DNA from: Phytophthora colocasiae
Lineage: Eukaryota; Oomycota; Peronosporomycetes; Peronosporales; Peronosporaceae
Direction: 5' to 3'
Length of the DNA: 64,000 nt
Assembly (NCBI GenBank): GCA_018806915.1
Contig: JAGKQI010000064.1
Coordinates: 558,001 to 622,000 of the forward strand
How positions within the stretch are numbered: the first letter of the stretch is position 1; each line of letters begins with the position of its first letter. The position numbers and the translations under genes are program-made. This document shows, in pieces, positions 10,510-22,097 of this stretch. The notes below the pieces were generated by a model. The model was not told the DNA's origin. It ran no database searches and saw only the letters and a list, made by a program, of their open reading frames with translations.

Positions 10510-11754
10510 TCTTAGCCGCATTCTGCCAGGTTTCCCTGGTACTTTTTTCCCGCCAATTTTTTGTACTCGGAATTCTGCCATTGGAATTCTACCGATGTGA
10601 ACTCGGGTTTCGGCCGGCGCTGGCGGTATTGTCGGTAACCGGTATGTGTACTCGATTTCCGGCTTCCAGTACTCGGGATTAGTCCGCACCCCGAACTTGA
10701 GAGCCTTTGTCGCAAGCAGATGCCACCAAAAGCCTGGCGCTGATAGCGCTGTGGGTGTCTAACGCCCTGCTGCTTGTGTAGTTGATGGCGCCGTGGGTTG
10801 TCTAACGCTGTAGTTCCTTTGCCGGTAGCCGTTTACGGGGTACATGTACATCATGTACTTGCACAGTAAATCGAGGACCCATTTTTCGGGGAAATATGCC
10901 TATTTTTTTGAAGAACGTTGACCTGCTACAATGTCAGGCCTACTTCCCGCGCAGATCAAGTCTGCACAGCCACTCGATGCAAGGAGCCCTTCTCTCGCAT
11001 GTACCACGAACAGCGCGCGCTTGAATCAAAGACGTCGATGGGCCATGATGGCGCCCGTCCATCAATGGCCAACCTGCCAGGCACAACCAACTTGCGTTGC
11101 CACTTGACTTGAAACTGCAAGGGGCAATCAAGTCGGGGCGATCTTTTGGCGAGATGCGCCTCGATTCTTTGTGTCGACCTACGCTTGAAGCTCGGCAATG
11201 GCATTCTACGGTACCAGGTCGTCCCGCTTCGGTTGATGGGTACACTGCATTGCCACGCTCGTCTAGCAAAAAGATCTTCCTCTGCATCGACGAGATGGCT
11301 GCCTCCATTCAGCTGCGCCCCCATCGCGCGGCAATCCACTGCAAATTCATCGCTCCATAATCCACTGGCGCTGGGCCGGGTGGCCCCATTACTGCATGCC
11401 CATGCGGTCGGTGGCGCAGCGAACGGCCCCGCGGTCATTGGCCCGCGCGCTCTTGATGATGGCTCAAAAGATCCCGCAATCGTCCAATTCGATGACGGCT
11501 TTGAAGCACCTGTCGTAATGAATTGCAATCGACTACAAGAGGAATCTACACCTCACAGTGGATTACCCCGCTGATTCCGATACTTGGGCGAGATGAAACG
11601 GCTGTAGCCACCTTGCCCCTATGCGCGCAGTATGTATTTTTAGAGCCGAATAGCGCGTTACGAATACGCGGTAGGGCTAGGTTTCTATTCCCGTGGGCCG
11701 ATGGGTGGGTTGCGACTGTCTGCCTCATACTCTCGCTGCCTACCTTCTTTGGGA
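10510..11754. other. Intergenic, no recognised gene
   Basis: This GC-rich spacer has overlapping long open frames on both strands (minus 10956-11528, plus 11146-11574). None shows a recognisable domain, and mutual openness of opposite strands in GC-rich DNA is expected. TACATGTA occurs at 10841. I would not call a gene here. Confidence 0.4.
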
Positions 11755-11775
11755 GCTCTCATTTTCTGTTTTTAG
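11755..11775 (+). promoter_or_regulatory. Oomycete initiator/FPR-like core promoter
   Basis: The sequence TCTCATTTTCTGTTTTT fits the oomycete initiator plus flanking element (consensus GCTCATTYYNCAWTTT), about 110 bp before the start of the secreted-protein gene at 11884. The match is by eye. Confidence 0.4.
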
Positions 11776-11883
11776 CACACAGCGAGAGTAGGTGGCACCG
11801 TTGCCAAGGACCGAGGAACAGCGCCCTCGCCTAGCAGCTCCCAACCCAGAGACGCACAGACACACACTTGACCACAGACAGCC

Positions 11884-12501
11884 ATGCAGCTCCTACGCAA
11901 TCTCGTGCTCCTGGCCCTCCTCGCATTCTCCGGCGTCGTCGCCGCTGCCGTACAGGAAGAGCAGCCGCAGCAGAAGACCCACCTGCGCGGACTGCTGGAC
12001 AAGATCGTCAGCAGCGACCCCACGCCCGCCCCCGTCCGCGTGCTCGTCGCCTCCTGGGAGGATGGCAAGGTCGGCGAAGCACGGAAGCTGCGCCCCATCG
12101 CGGAGAAAATAGTGGGAGGTGAGACAGTGGTAATGTTCAATGACCGCCGCCTGAGCCCCGCGGACGACTTGGAGTCGGCCGTCGTGAACTTCGACGTGCG
12201 CTCGAACCCGAACTGCGTGGTGAGCGTCTGTGGCGAGCTGACTAAGTGGTACCTTGGCTCGAAGGAACAGTGCTTCGACCTGCGCATCGCGCCCAAGTCT
12301 GCCGACCAGCTCGAGAACGGTCTGATCCGTGGCGTCTCGGCCGCCTATTCAGGCTTGCGCCCTGTGGCCAAGAACTTGTATTTGAAGTTCGACGAGACCA
12401 ACTTCATCGACGGCAGCAGGTGTGAGTACGAAATCCTCTCTGGCAGCAAGACCGTTCGAGAGGAGGAGATTGCGAGCGGCTCACAGGCCGCAACGGCATA
12501 G
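11884..12501 (+). CDS. Secreted protein of unknown function, 205 aa
   Basis: The N-terminus is a classical signal peptide (MQLLRNLVLLALLAFSGVVAAA), with likely cleavage after residue 22. The mature part is acidic and Gln-rich at first (QEEQPQQ) and then globular, with four cysteines (residues about 118, 123, 138 and 179), consistent with disulfides in the apoplast. There is no RxLR: the HLRGLL at about 33-38 has the wrong spacing. There is no LxLFLAK motif and no membrane segment. A candidate core promoter is at 11755. It sits alone in a repeat-rich region, as many oomycete secreted-protein genes do. I do not recognise a family. Confidence 0.75.
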   Translation: MQLLRNLVLLALLAFSGVVAAAVQEEQPQQKTHLRGLLDKIVSSDPTPAPVRVLVASWEDGKVGEARKLRPIAEKIVGGETVVMFNDRRLSPADDLESAVVNFDVRSNPNCVVSVCGELTKWYLGSKEQCFDLRIAPKSADQLENGLIRGVSAAYSGLRPVAKNLYLKFDETNFIDGSRCEYEILSGSKTVREEEIASGSQAATA

Positions 12502-14117
12502 GCCCTCCAACAGCCTTCTCTTAGTGTAAAGAGCTGTACAATAGGATAGACCCACTAATATTAACCCGAAAAGCTTGGCGGCATTTTGTTATTCATGTGT
12601 GCTCCATTTCTGTTCCTCGACGACGGTACTGTGGCAACGCTGTGTTTTGATGGGTACATCAGGTGTGGCTCGTAATGAGGTGGCGTCGGATATCACAACG
12701 TCTGGCAGCAGGGGAACTTCACACTTGCTCGTAGCGCTGGAACCAATGTGAATACGCAAGTACTACTAGTAGTAGAATCTATGGACCTCATGGACTTCCT
12801 GACTTCAAGGCTTGACTTAAGCGTTGAGCTCAGTGCCTGTTCGAGCTCGGCCACCCATTTCAATTCCACTCGGGAGGCATATCTTGCTTGGAGTCGCGCC
12901 CAAGCCTTGGACAGACAGATCATTGAGAGCAACTTGAACGTTGACAGGACAAGTCGGTGGGAATTATCCGGATTTTTCACGCTGAAAGTCTGTCAAAACG
13001 GTAAAACGCTCGAGTTTCGACAATGAACTGATGCCGTTGCGAGCACTGAACAGGCTACAGAATGCAAAACAAACTTCGCAGCAGGAGGTCAACTTGCATA
13101 CACATTTGCTTTTTGTCAGGCAAAGTTTTATATCATAATAGTGCGTTAGGTTTGCATTTCGCTTCGAACTGAAGCATTATCCTAGTGTCGAGAGGAAAGG
13201 CCTGTGAAACCTGCCGGCGTTTCCTGTGGGGTTTCCACAGCGCCGTCTAAAACGAAAACGAGCATGGTGTTTCTGCATGCACGTCTTCTTGATCCCTACC
13301 CATCGCAATGAGTCCATTAGCTGCAGTTGAGACCAGCTCAGCGTTAGCAATTGTACTGTCGCCAGGGTTTAGGAAATCATGGCGAGCGGCGTTCATTTCA
13401 ACTCGCGCTATGACCAGCCGCTACCGACACTTGGCTGGGAAATGGTCTTGAGTCGGCCGAAACTCGCTGGTGATCGAGCTGCGTGTCAACTGAAGGCAAC
13501 ATCTGCATCCCCGCCTTTTGTGATAATTTCCAAATACATCTTCATTCTCATGACTAGAGGTTTTTAGCAGAACTGTGTATTCACGAAAAGTCTGTTGACC
13601 ATACGGGTTTTACGCCTAACCTCATCGTGGAACTGACAAGTGTGAACAGGTAGGTAGCTTTGAACACACCATTTGAACAACAAAATGCTGTTCTTGCTCA
13701 TCATGGTAACAGTCAGCTAACTCGTTCTCCTGGCGCGCTAAACTTTAGGTGGATTAGAAGACTTTCGGGAGAGACATTCGTGCTGAAGAACTTTGCTAAC
13801 CTCAATTTCCTAACAGCTCGATAGCAAGAGTACACTGCCCGTCATGTTGGCAATAGAGGAAGGCTACGAGAGCGACATGCTTCAGGTCGTTAGCAGAACC
13901 GTTCCTGAATAAAAGTTACTCTTTTGCATTTCCTTGATTTTTAATGTTGATACTGCTATCTTAAATATAAATGAATTTTTTTAACTCTGCAGGTGAGAAA
14001 CGCATACTTAAACCAAGAATCCTGGAAAAGAACGATATTTTACTGCGGGTTAGGGCACGTATCAACAGCAAGCTCAAAAGTTGGGCAGCAAAATGGCGCA
14101 AGTCGCCGCTACTTTAT
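12502..14117. other. Intergenic, no recognised gene
   Basis: This is a long AT/GC-mixed spacer. Small open frames at 12748-13026 and 13379-13567 have no recognisable features. An imperfect inverted repeat (TGTGAAACC...GGTTTCCACA) lies at about 13203-13240. Confidence 0.4.
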
Positions 14118-15568
14118 TTGAGACGGTTTCAAACAAAATGATGCTTCCGAGCCTAAGTACGAATCGCGATTTAGACGCCTCGTCGCAAAGACAGTTATCT
14201 CCTCTTTCTTCTAATGTTTTCAGATGTCCAAATAGTTGAGTACACTCCAATGTGTGCTCGTTTGAAAAAGTTGCCTCGGCCGAGGTCGTCATTTTCGAAT
14301 TTTTTTTTATTATATAGATTGGTTCCTTTTCTTGCGTTGATTCGATTGCGCCTACGGAGAGCTTATAATTCGCCCAAGAACACCTTCATATTTTGTACTG
14401 AACGTACTACTTCTTAAAGTCGAAGGGTATATTCTGATCAGAATGGGTAATTTCATTCTCTATTTTGGGTATTTGGGAAAAGGATGGAAGCATCATTTCG
14501 AATAAATGGGAACATTTTGTTCTATTGATTCTTCCTGGCACGCTTCAATCGGTTGGAAGTAGGTTTCGTCTGATCAGCGTCGTTCCCGTTCCCGATGTGA
14601 TCTTCGATAACCTCCGTGATAGCTTTAGTGCTGTGGTTCTTAGAAGCAGCATTCTGCTTTCTCTGGACGGCGGCCTTTCGGCGGGCCAGGATGGTTTCTT
14701 TTGCGATCCTCTCTTCTTCGTCGTTTGGAGCAGAGTAAATGGGGTCGTTCACGAACTCTTCAGGGACGTACGGGCGGACTCTGTTGAACATTTGCTGCTT
14801 TTTTTCAAAGTTTGGCATTGGTGGCTCCAGTCTGTCAAGATGGGTGTCAAATAACTCACGTAGTTTCCCAGCATCCGTAGCAATGCCGTCGTAGGAACGT
14901 CTCAGGTCTTGCTCGACCAAGTTTTCTGTAGGCCCAACTCGACAGCTCACGACGCCAGGTTTTGATTCAGTCATGCTGAATATTTGATCCTTCCAGGCAT
15001 CGGTCATCGCAGTCATCATTTCCAATTAATTCGGTCACACGCTCGCGAAGGTCTCCGTTATTCAAATTGATGCTTCCATCCAAAATCACTACATCCTCTG
15101 GTTCTGAATTGGATAGGTCGTCCAGAATCTCTTCGACAGAAGCCTCGCCACCTTCGCTGGAGTCCCCGGTGGCTGGATCCCAGGAACTGTCTTCAGAAGC
15201 TTCACCTGTGGATTGTTCTGGTTCGGGCTGAAGCGATCCTAACAAGAGTCGCGAGGATGACCGTGTTTTGTTGGCAACACCGCATCCACTGTCGTTAACT
15301 ACTGCCTCACTGCTGACCTCCACACCTACCTCCATTGTTGCTACAAGGTCATGGACCTCGGGGGGCGAACTATGTTCCCCGCCACTCATCTTTGAAAATG
15401 GGAAAGATCATCCCTTCTGGAACCGATACACTTATGAAAAATAGGTACACATACAAAAGACTACGTTAGTTTCACTTAAGTTCGTTTTCAGATGGTCTAT
15501 CTTTGAAGCCGATTATCTCGAAAATCCCAAATGGCGCCGAAGCATCATTTTGTTTGAAACCGTCTCAA
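14118..15568. mobile_element. 1.45-kb DNA transposon with about 30-bp TIRs
   Basis: The ends are a near-perfect inverted repeat: TTGAGACGGTTTCAAACA... at 14118-14147, and the reverse complement at 15539-15568. Between them lies one broken minus-strand coding region. Unique sequence resumes 32 bp before the start of the membrane-protein gene at 15600, so the insertion is immediately upstream of that gene. The superfamily is not identified; no clear target duplication was seen. Confidence 0.7.
14522..15389 (-). pseudogene. Broken ORF inside TIR element (unknown protein)
   Basis: Two overlapping minus-strand frames form one coding region. The upstream part (15389 to about 15015) is acidic (SNSEPEDVVILDGS) and ends in an ELIGN segment. 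The downstream part (from about 15020 to 14522) continues as TAMTDAWKDQIFSMTESKPG, then a basic tail. A one-base frame shift near 15015-15025 separates them. I see no DDE catalytic core and no known domain; it may be an accessory or captured protein of the transposon. Two exons with a cryptic intron is a less likely alternative. Confidence 0.5.
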
Positions 15569-15599
15569 TTTTACATTTCGCCTTGGCAGCGCAAATACC

Positions 15600-16262
15600 A
15601 TGAAGACGACCTTGCGCTGCGGCCAGCAGCATGACCGGATGATCTGCTTGACGCTGCGTTCACTGCAATTCGCCACGTGCGTAGTGGCGCTCTCGCTCGT
15701 GGCCGCCAGCTTCGAGGCACGTAAGATGACCTTCCGGACAGACGGCGGCGACACCCACGAGGTGACCGTCTACTATGGCGGACCTGCCGTCAACTTCGTC
15801 ATGATCGTGTCCTTCGCCGCCTGCCTTTACGACGCCTTCTTTCTTCTGCTGGTCTTTACGCTGCGATGCGCTGTCATGCCTGCGCCCTGGAGCTTCGGCG
15901 TGGACGCCGTCTTCACGATGCTGTTCATGAGCGCCGGTTGCGCACTGGCTGCCAGTGACTACGTACGTTACTGCGATGCATTGGACGGCGTTGTACATTG
16001 CGCACTATTGGCGTCAGGAGCAGCGCTGTGCTTCATGGCGTTTGTCGCTTTCCTCCTCAGTGTAGCGTGGGGCGCTTGGATGCGTAACACGTGGATCAAA
16101 CCCAAGAGGAAAGACCCGCTTGGACCGACAGGACCACTGCGTGCAGGGATACCCAACGACCCTGTGCTTGGAGACGTAGAGCTGGAGCTCGATGGACGCG
16201 CCACCACGACGTACGCGTCCAGTACCTATGTACAGGACGGATTAGCAGTCATCATCCTCTAA
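15600..16262 (+). CDS. Four-TM MARVEL-like membrane protein
   Basis: This 220-residue protein has four hydrophobic segments at about 22-42, 63-88, 95-118 and 128-152, the topology of MARVEL-domain proteins, which act in membrane apposition and vesicle traffic. A basic linker (IKPKRKDPLGP) follows TM4 and the tail is short. Domain assignment rests on topology and spacing, not on a strict motif. The start (ACCATGA context) lies 32 bp from the end of the inserted TIR element, so its natural promoter may have been displaced. It appears to be a single exon. Confidence 0.65.
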   Translation: MKTTLRCGQQHDRMICLTLRSLQFATCVVALSLVAASFEARKMTFRTDGGDTHEVTVYYGGPAVNFVMIVSFAACLYDAFFLLLVFTLRCAVMPAPWSFGVDAVFTMLFMSAGCALAASDYVRYCDALDGVVHCALLASGAALCFMAFVAFLLSVAWGAWMRNTWIKPKRKDPLGPTGPLRAGIPNDPVLGDVELELDGRATTTYASSTYVQDGLAVIIL

Positions 16263-18659
16263 TCTCTGGGCTTGGCGCGACTGTGTAAATACACCCACGG
16301 CCAGCGGAAGAGGAAGGTGGCGTTGATAATAACGGCCTCTCCCACCTAGAGGAGCTATGCAGGTTAGGAACGTAAGCAGCAGAGCTGCAGGTAACATAAT
16401 ACCAATAAGAGGAATCACCTCCAACACCATTCGCCCAGACCGAGCGGTAAAAGTGCATCTTGCGATGCTCATGATGGAAGTGGCAGGCAGTGACTCACTT
16501 GTATTGCGTGTGGCGATTCATCCCACTCGGAATCGTGGCGTTTGGTGGCTCGAATTGGGCCTCGATGGCGTGACATTTGATCCCTGTCTACTTCCTTTCC
16601 TTAGTCCTCATTAAATGAGGAAATGAGTCATTTCGCTTCCTCCAGCAGACGGCTATTATATTATATTCCTAACACCGAATCGACTTTTTTGGACTCCAGA
16701 CTCTTGCGCCGCGCAAGTTGCGTGCCACATACAACACACGTTGAACCGCAGTTATAATTGCGACTACCAATGCAATTGGATATTGTCCAGAGGTTGGTGC
16801 GGGTGCCTTAAATTATTTTTCCAATCCCTGCTTTTGAGGGTTTGATACAAGATTGAGGCGGTGTATAGTGCAGTTTGTGCAAGTCGTGAGTTTGCTACAG
16901 CCTTTTGGAGCCAAGCACAATCCGTGGCCGATCTTGGGGGGAGTGGCTACCCTCATGCAGTGCTCTCATTGCGCTAATGGGAGTTTGCGTCCTCCCCCTA
17001 CTCGCTTCTTGCAAGAGTGCTGCCACTTTACCATCCGAGCAAGTACTTCCAATTGTCTTATACGCTTCCGTTCTTCCATCGAGATAGTCGGATTGATGCC
17101 GAAGTTGAATGGAAATTAAAAAATTATTGCGGTTTAGTCGGCTACCTACACCCGAAGACGCGCACAGCTGCATCCGCCTACGGAGTCACGAGACTCACAT
17201 CCGCGGTAGGCGCCCAAGTCACTATAATGTGACGTCTCCTACCTACAAATGTAAATTATAAAGGTATAACCCTGCTACCGTTCGTGCATGTGTAGTTGGG
17301 CCAGCTCGCGCTCACATCTTGTATGGCATTTGGCACCTTTTGTTTTCAACTTGTTCTTGCGCTTGTCGAGTCTGCTATCAAACACACCTTTCTGCCGTCG
17401 CCGTCGTAGTTTAATTCCCAGGTTCACATCCTGCAAGAGTGCTTCACGGCCCTGATCCACCGCCTCACCATTCTTGCCACACGATATGTTCCAATAGTCA
17501 CGTAGCGTTGTTCAAATGCCGGTAAATACAGCAGTGTGAAGTACAGAGGCACTACGTTTAGTTAGTGTCAACAACACCTGCGCCCACTCAACACTCGTGC
17601 TTGACATGGTTGGGTATCTTCTCCATCGTAGATCGATCCATGACGAAGTTGAATGGAGTGGTGATGTCGAGTGCTGCGATCCAAATAGATGAGGTTTATA
17701 GTACGCGAAGTTGCTCGTTATTCGTCAGTTCAAATAGTGGAGTTCGGCATTTCTATGGATGCTGTTGGCGACAGTATCTCCCGTACTCGATCAGCTAGAA
17801 TTTACGGTGTCGTCTTCAGAAAGTTTGTTTTTCTGTGGCTACAGTTGTCGTTGTAGTAAGCCATTTCAGAGGAAGCACAACATCGGTTCCGTTTGGACGT
17901 GAGCTTTCGAAAACTTGGAGGCCTTGATATGTCTATCCTGATATGTATTCCCTGAAGCGGATCCTAAATTTGCTCGCGATGAAAACAAGCAGAAGAACAC
18001 GTGAGCTTAGTATCTTTCTCCGTTTTCAGGTTTGTTAGCGTCTTGACACTGTTTTCTGGTATGATGTGAGCCCATTTGCCGACCCAAACAGCACTTTATC
18101 AAGTGGTTGACCGAGTCGAACTTTGGGTGTTAGTATCTTGAACAGCATTTAGTTTTGATAGAACTGATAAGACTACATATTTGCGTACACATAGTTAAGG
18201 ATGGGGAAGCTATTCACCGGACTGCACGGGGTGAACTTTCAAGTTCACCAACTCGACTTAGATCTACACCAGACCATTCTCCAAACAATGAAGACTGCTT
18301 CAGCCAGCCCATATGTATATGGCAAAGTTTCGATCAGCTCCGTCAATAACCTACTCTTTCAAGAGTGTTGAGCACTTAATGCTTCCATTGTGGTGCAAAA
18401 TCCAAATGTACTGCCCGAAACTCGGTGGTTGCAATGCGCCCGAAATGCCCTGCTTCATAGCATTGTCTCCACCACGCCCAATCTTGAATGCTTCACCACC
18501 GGCGTCCTTTACGAGCTTTAACGCAAACTTTGCACAGCTTTTTGCGCCTCACTATGAGTTGGAAAGCGAATCGTGTTAACAAAGAAAGCTTTCTCGTCTA
18601 GAATAAACATGTGTAGAATTTTTAGTGTGATCACCCGCTGATCGGCTCCAAATTGCAAT
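16263..18659. other. Gene-poor spacer with decayed coding fragments
   Basis: No intact gene was seen. At 16490-16570 (plus) a fragment reading HPTRNRGVWWL is shared with 29575-29626, so it is a relic of a small multigene or repeat family. Tandem palindromes lie at 16606-16634, and a nested inverted repeat at 17175-17212 has arms CGCCTAC and GTAGGCG around GAGTC-ACG-AGACTC. Confidence 0.4.
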
Positions 18660-18930
18660 TAGCAAGGTCAAAGTTGGTTAACTTTAGCTGGATATGTTGC
18701 AGACCTATGATATTACCAATGTCTCACGTCTAGCCTCGAGGAGTCCATATTCGTTGTCGGGGGAGGTTAGTTCATTTTGTTCAGACTCAAACCCCAAGCG
18801 CATAAGCACCGTCAATATTCCAATCAGAAGAATGATAGTGGCTTCAGAATGAAGCCTGCGCGCTAGCGATGTTTGGCGACACCGTCTGTGTTTCACCGAA
18901 GTAAATGTCACCGCCGCCATGTCGCGTGAA
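18660..18930 (-). pseudogene. Small TM-protein exon; paralogue of the recombinase-element target
   Basis: A minus-strand frame from 18920 begins MAAVTFTSVKHRR, has one hydrophobic segment (ATIILLIGILTVLM), and ends in DNEYGLLEARRETL at a GTAATA sequence that could be a splice donor. The same sequence, interrupted by 7.5 kb of mobile DNA, is found at about 21805-21945 and 29462-29535. No downstream exon was identified here, so this may be exon 1 of a decayed gene. Confidence 0.45.
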
Positions 18931-19102
18931 GCAATGCAGTGTCACGTCAAGACAAGGCGATACCTGTACGGTACAATGTAACATTGTACCGTACCGGAAG
19001 AATTTTGTTGCTTAACAGTTATCGGACTTCTCGTTTTGCCAATTAAAACTTAACATATCAAAACTGGAAATCGCTTGACCATTACGCACGAGGAATCCGA
19101 AT

Positions 19103-19390
19103 TCAATGTTCTGGAGGAGGTAAAACCTCAGCAGTCAGCAGTTCCAAATTAAGTTGTCGAAGGATTTCGACGACTACGGCCTCATCAACACCAATTTCAT
19201 CTGCATGAGAGTAGATGAATTGACAATGACTGCGGAAGGAGCTTAGCACCGCTTGTGTGCTCGGTCTCGTTTCACGAAAGTGTATATCATTTTGGAGCCT
19301 CCACGTTGCATGAAAAACAGTATGAAGCCGCCAAAAAAGCTTTATCAAGAAATATAGCCGTGAGCCAAGTATGAGATCTCCAAAAACCAC
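19103..19390 (-). pseudogene. Retroelement-like ORF fragment
   Basis: This is an open frame of 95 codons reading WRLHTVFHATWRLQNDIHFRETRPST and QFIYSHADEIGVDE. The Trp/Arg/Asn-rich pattern resembles the region after the reverse transcriptase in non-LTR elements, but no RT core is visible. A diverged second copy (QFIYQHADEL...) is at 43480-43600 on the other strand. The assignment is tentative. Confidence 0.35.
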
Positions 19391-20002
19391 TCAGAGCATC
19401 ACATCATGGACAACCGGGAGAAGACAACGTTGCAGCGATACATATGATACATATTCCATTGTGAATTCGGGTTTGAGGGCATCCAAGCTCCTTCAGAGGG
19501 TGAGAGTTCACCGTCGTAGTAGAGTAGAGCACATCGATCCAACCATCTCGTTTTTTCAAGTTAGGAAAGTACCTCGTCCCTTTTCCAGACTGAACGCCAA
19601 ATACCGGTGGAAAAATGGAGGCGTTTTTGTCGTATCGGATTCATGCCACCTCGGAATCCGAGGCAATTACGACAAAACTGTACATACCGTAATCCTAAAG
19701 AAACAGATGAAGCGGACGATTATGGTAAACTGTTCATTCTGTAATCCAGATGTCGATCCAGGAAATTCTAATACAGTACATGTACATAAATTCCGGCACC
19801 GTGAAATGAGTTACATTTAAGACTCAATTCAACTACTACGTGTACAAATTGTACTTTAATACAACATTATCCCATGATCTATCACAGGACAGGATGAACC
19901 CGGCCGGACAATGGCATTCATAGCCACCCCCGTACAAGTTCAGCATCGCGGACGTTATGACGACAGGGCAGTGTTGGCCCACAACTCGTGGGGCTGCTCG
20001 AT

Positions 20003-20018
20003 CCTCACTTTGCAATTT
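20003..20018 (+). promoter_or_regulatory. Oomycete Inr+FPR core promoter of RxLR effector copy 1
   Basis: CCTCACTTTGCAATTT matches the oomycete initiator/FPR consensus (GCTCATTYYNCAWTTT) closely and places a transcription start about 42 nt before the ATG at 20049. The same sequence precedes effector copy 2. Confidence 0.65.
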
Positions 20019-20048
20019 CCTTCGTCCTCAAGCCAAGCAACAAACGAC

Positions 20049-20495
20049 ATGCGTCTCTCTCAAGTTCTGGTGATCGCCGTAGCGTCCTTCCTTTTCGCAA
20101 GCGACACGGCTGCTGCTGCCACTTCCAACCAGGTCAAGATCTCCAAGATGGCGGAGAGCAACCCGAGCCAGCGACTTCTGAGGAGCCACAAGTACCTCGT
20201 TGAGGAGGAAGAAGACCCGTCTGAGGACTCCGTGGACGTCGAGGAACGCGGTTTCGCTACTGGTGACGAAGAGGAATTGGAAGAACGCAGCCCTTTGTCC
20301 AGCGCTACAGTGGAGAAACTTGACAAAATTGCACGTGGCTGGGGAACTACTTATACGAGAGTTGCTATGGGTCAATCATCAGTCTCGCAAGCCAAGATCA
20401 ACGCATTGCTTGCCTTGCGTGATGCGTACATCAGTGGAAGCAAGAGGGCTAAGCAGGCGGCAAAGATGGCGTTGTTGCGCGCGAACAATAGCTAG
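20049..20495 (+). CDS. RxLR effector (Avh-type), copy 1
   Basis: This 148-residue secreted host-targeted effector of the oomycete RxLR class has a signal peptide at residues 1-23 (hydrophobic core VLVIAVASFLFA, cleavage after TAAA). RLLR is at residues 42-45, followed by an acidic segment with EER at 66-68 and again at 78-80. The C-terminal domain is short and helical (residues 88-148) and ends in a KQAAKMALL repeat-like helix; it does not show an obvious full WY module. The start at 20049 is chosen over the upstream in-frame ATG at 19911 because it begins the signal peptide and lies just after the core promoter. A paralogue lies at 41569-42015 in inverted orientation. Confidence 0.92.
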   Translation: MRLSQVLVIAVASFLFASDTAAAATSNQVKISKMAESNPSQRLLRSHKYLVEEEEDPSEDSVDVEERGFATGDEEELEERSPLSSATVEKLDKIARGWGTTYTRVAMGQSSVSQAKINALLALRDAYISGSKRAKQAAKMALLRANNS

Positions 20496-21074
20496 AAGCA
20501 ATTTCTGCCGCGAATGTGTCCAGTCCAGACAAGCAACATGTGATTCCTTTGCCATTTGAAGCGAATAATAGATGACCTCTCGAATTGTTTGCTATCCGCT
20601 GTGTGTTGTTGTTGTTGCAATTGTGCCCTGGAGGATCTACAAAGATACACGATTCTTTCCTCCAGTGACTGGAAGAAACTCATTCAACCTCTTGACGACG
20701 AAGTGAAGATGGTGCAACTAGGATATCCCGAGGGCGTGAACATTAAACTCCCACTCAGATAATGAGACTTCGACCAGGGGTCTGAATAAAAAATTTCAGT
20801 ATCGATAAAATCAGTTTCTAAAAATAAAAAAACGGATTACTGGGATATTCACAAAAAATAAAATATGATATTTCTCGAAAATTGCAATACAATATAACAT
20901 AAGTGCTTGCGCAAGACACAATTGAACTGATGGACGTCCTAACCCGAGAAGCCAGCTCTTTTGCGTTCATTATACTCCATACTGACCACCTAACTACCTT
21001 AAATCACTGGCCAACAGCGAATCCTTTTGCATGGTGACCTTTTCATTCTCAAAAACTCCCGCTCTGTCTAAACA
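20496..21074. other. Downstream spacer of effector copy 1
   Basis: The first roughly 100 bp match the downstream flank of effector copy 2 (the GAATAATAGATGACCTCTCG segment), which marks the edge of the duplicated block. The remainder is AT-rich with no gene seen. Confidence 0.45.
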
Positions 21075-21599
21075 GTGACGAACAAAGACATCTGCGCCTA
21101 CTTCTACGAGAACCTTGGTCATGGCCTCTATCGGTGTAAGCATTGTGGCTCCGAGCGCAAGCAAATCGCCAATACTGGATACTCCAACTTGATCGGGCAC
21201 CTGGCTAATAAGCACGACGGCTTCAAGGACCTATACGCAGCAACGCTGTCTTCCAAGGACAGTACCCTCCGGGATTTTGGGTTCGTGTCTGAAGAGACGT
21301 CTCATCGCTTCCAGTGGATGAGATGGGTCGTCGAGCGGAATATGCCGCTGTCGGAAGTCGACAACGAGCTGACACGCTCGATGTCTAGATGGAGGTCAGT
21401 GTCGTCACGTGTGCTTCTTAACTCTATGCGTGATGTAGCCAAGAAGGTGGGCAAGTCGCTCGAGAAGGCGCTGGGCAGCTGTTTCGCGATATTGCAGTTA
21501 TTGCGGCCGCTTTTATTATTGCAGCGTGTTGTATTGAGATTATTACTACTGCAGCAACTACAGCCAATTCCGTGTAATACTGAATTGGACAAGGCCTGA
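21075..21599 (+). pseudogene. hAT-type transposase N-terminal relic (BED zinc finger)
   Basis: This 174-codon frame starts with a BED-type zinc finger, CKHCG...HLANKH (residues about 16-45). It is followed by a stretch with RDFGFVSEETSHRFQWMRWVVERNMPLSEVDNE, the pattern seen after the BED finger in oomycete hAT transposases. The frame ends in low-complexity sequence, with no RNase H-like catalytic domain. It is a truncated relic. Confidence 0.7.
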
Positions 21600-21942
21600 C
21601 TTCGACAGCGTCTAGTGCCTGTTATAATGCTTACTCAGCATTGCTGGGGCTCCTCTTTCGGAGCTAGTGGTTCAAGGTTTTTAATTCAACTGGAGCATTG
21701 TTTATCTCATGGAGTCAAAGGGAAAACAGCATGTCGAAGCGCAAAGCGCAAAGCGCAAACAAGGATGCTGCTAGAGGAGGGAGGAACACAAACTGCGACA
21801 GTGTTTTACGCAACATGGCTGCGCAATGACATTTACTTCTAACACATCGCTAACGTGCAGGCTTCATTTCGAAGCCACTCTGATTGGATTATTGACGGTG
21901 AAGTGCTTAGCTGAGTGCTTTTGCGCTTGGGATTTGAAATGA
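21600..21942. other. Spacer; left half of the interrupted target gene
   Basis: From about 21805 this aligns by eye with the reverse complement of 18920-18790: the start region with GACATTTACTTC, then CAGGCTTCATT, then TGATTGGA and GCGCTTGGG. This is the 5' part of the sequence into which the recombinase elements inserted. Confidence 0.55.
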
Positions 21943-22097
21943 ACTTCTTTCCCTGAAACAACACCAAAATAACACCCAAATAACATTTTTATTAGCCAAT
22001 CATATGCGACCACAACAAAAATCAGTATTGACCAATAATCAACGAGGAACAGTGACCAGACGCTCCGATCATGTAAGTCGTAGAATTTGGTCGGACA

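Noticed and set aside
10956..11574. Opposing long open frames as possible genes
   Set aside because: GC-rich DNA open on both strands, no recognised domain, no signal peptide, no splice support.
11884..12501. RxLR effector call for the secreted protein
   Set aside because: HLRGLL does not fit R-x-L-R and no EER follows.
17175..17212. tRNA or other structured RNA gene
   Set aside because: The nested inverted repeat lacks a cloverleaf with D- and T-loop consensus.
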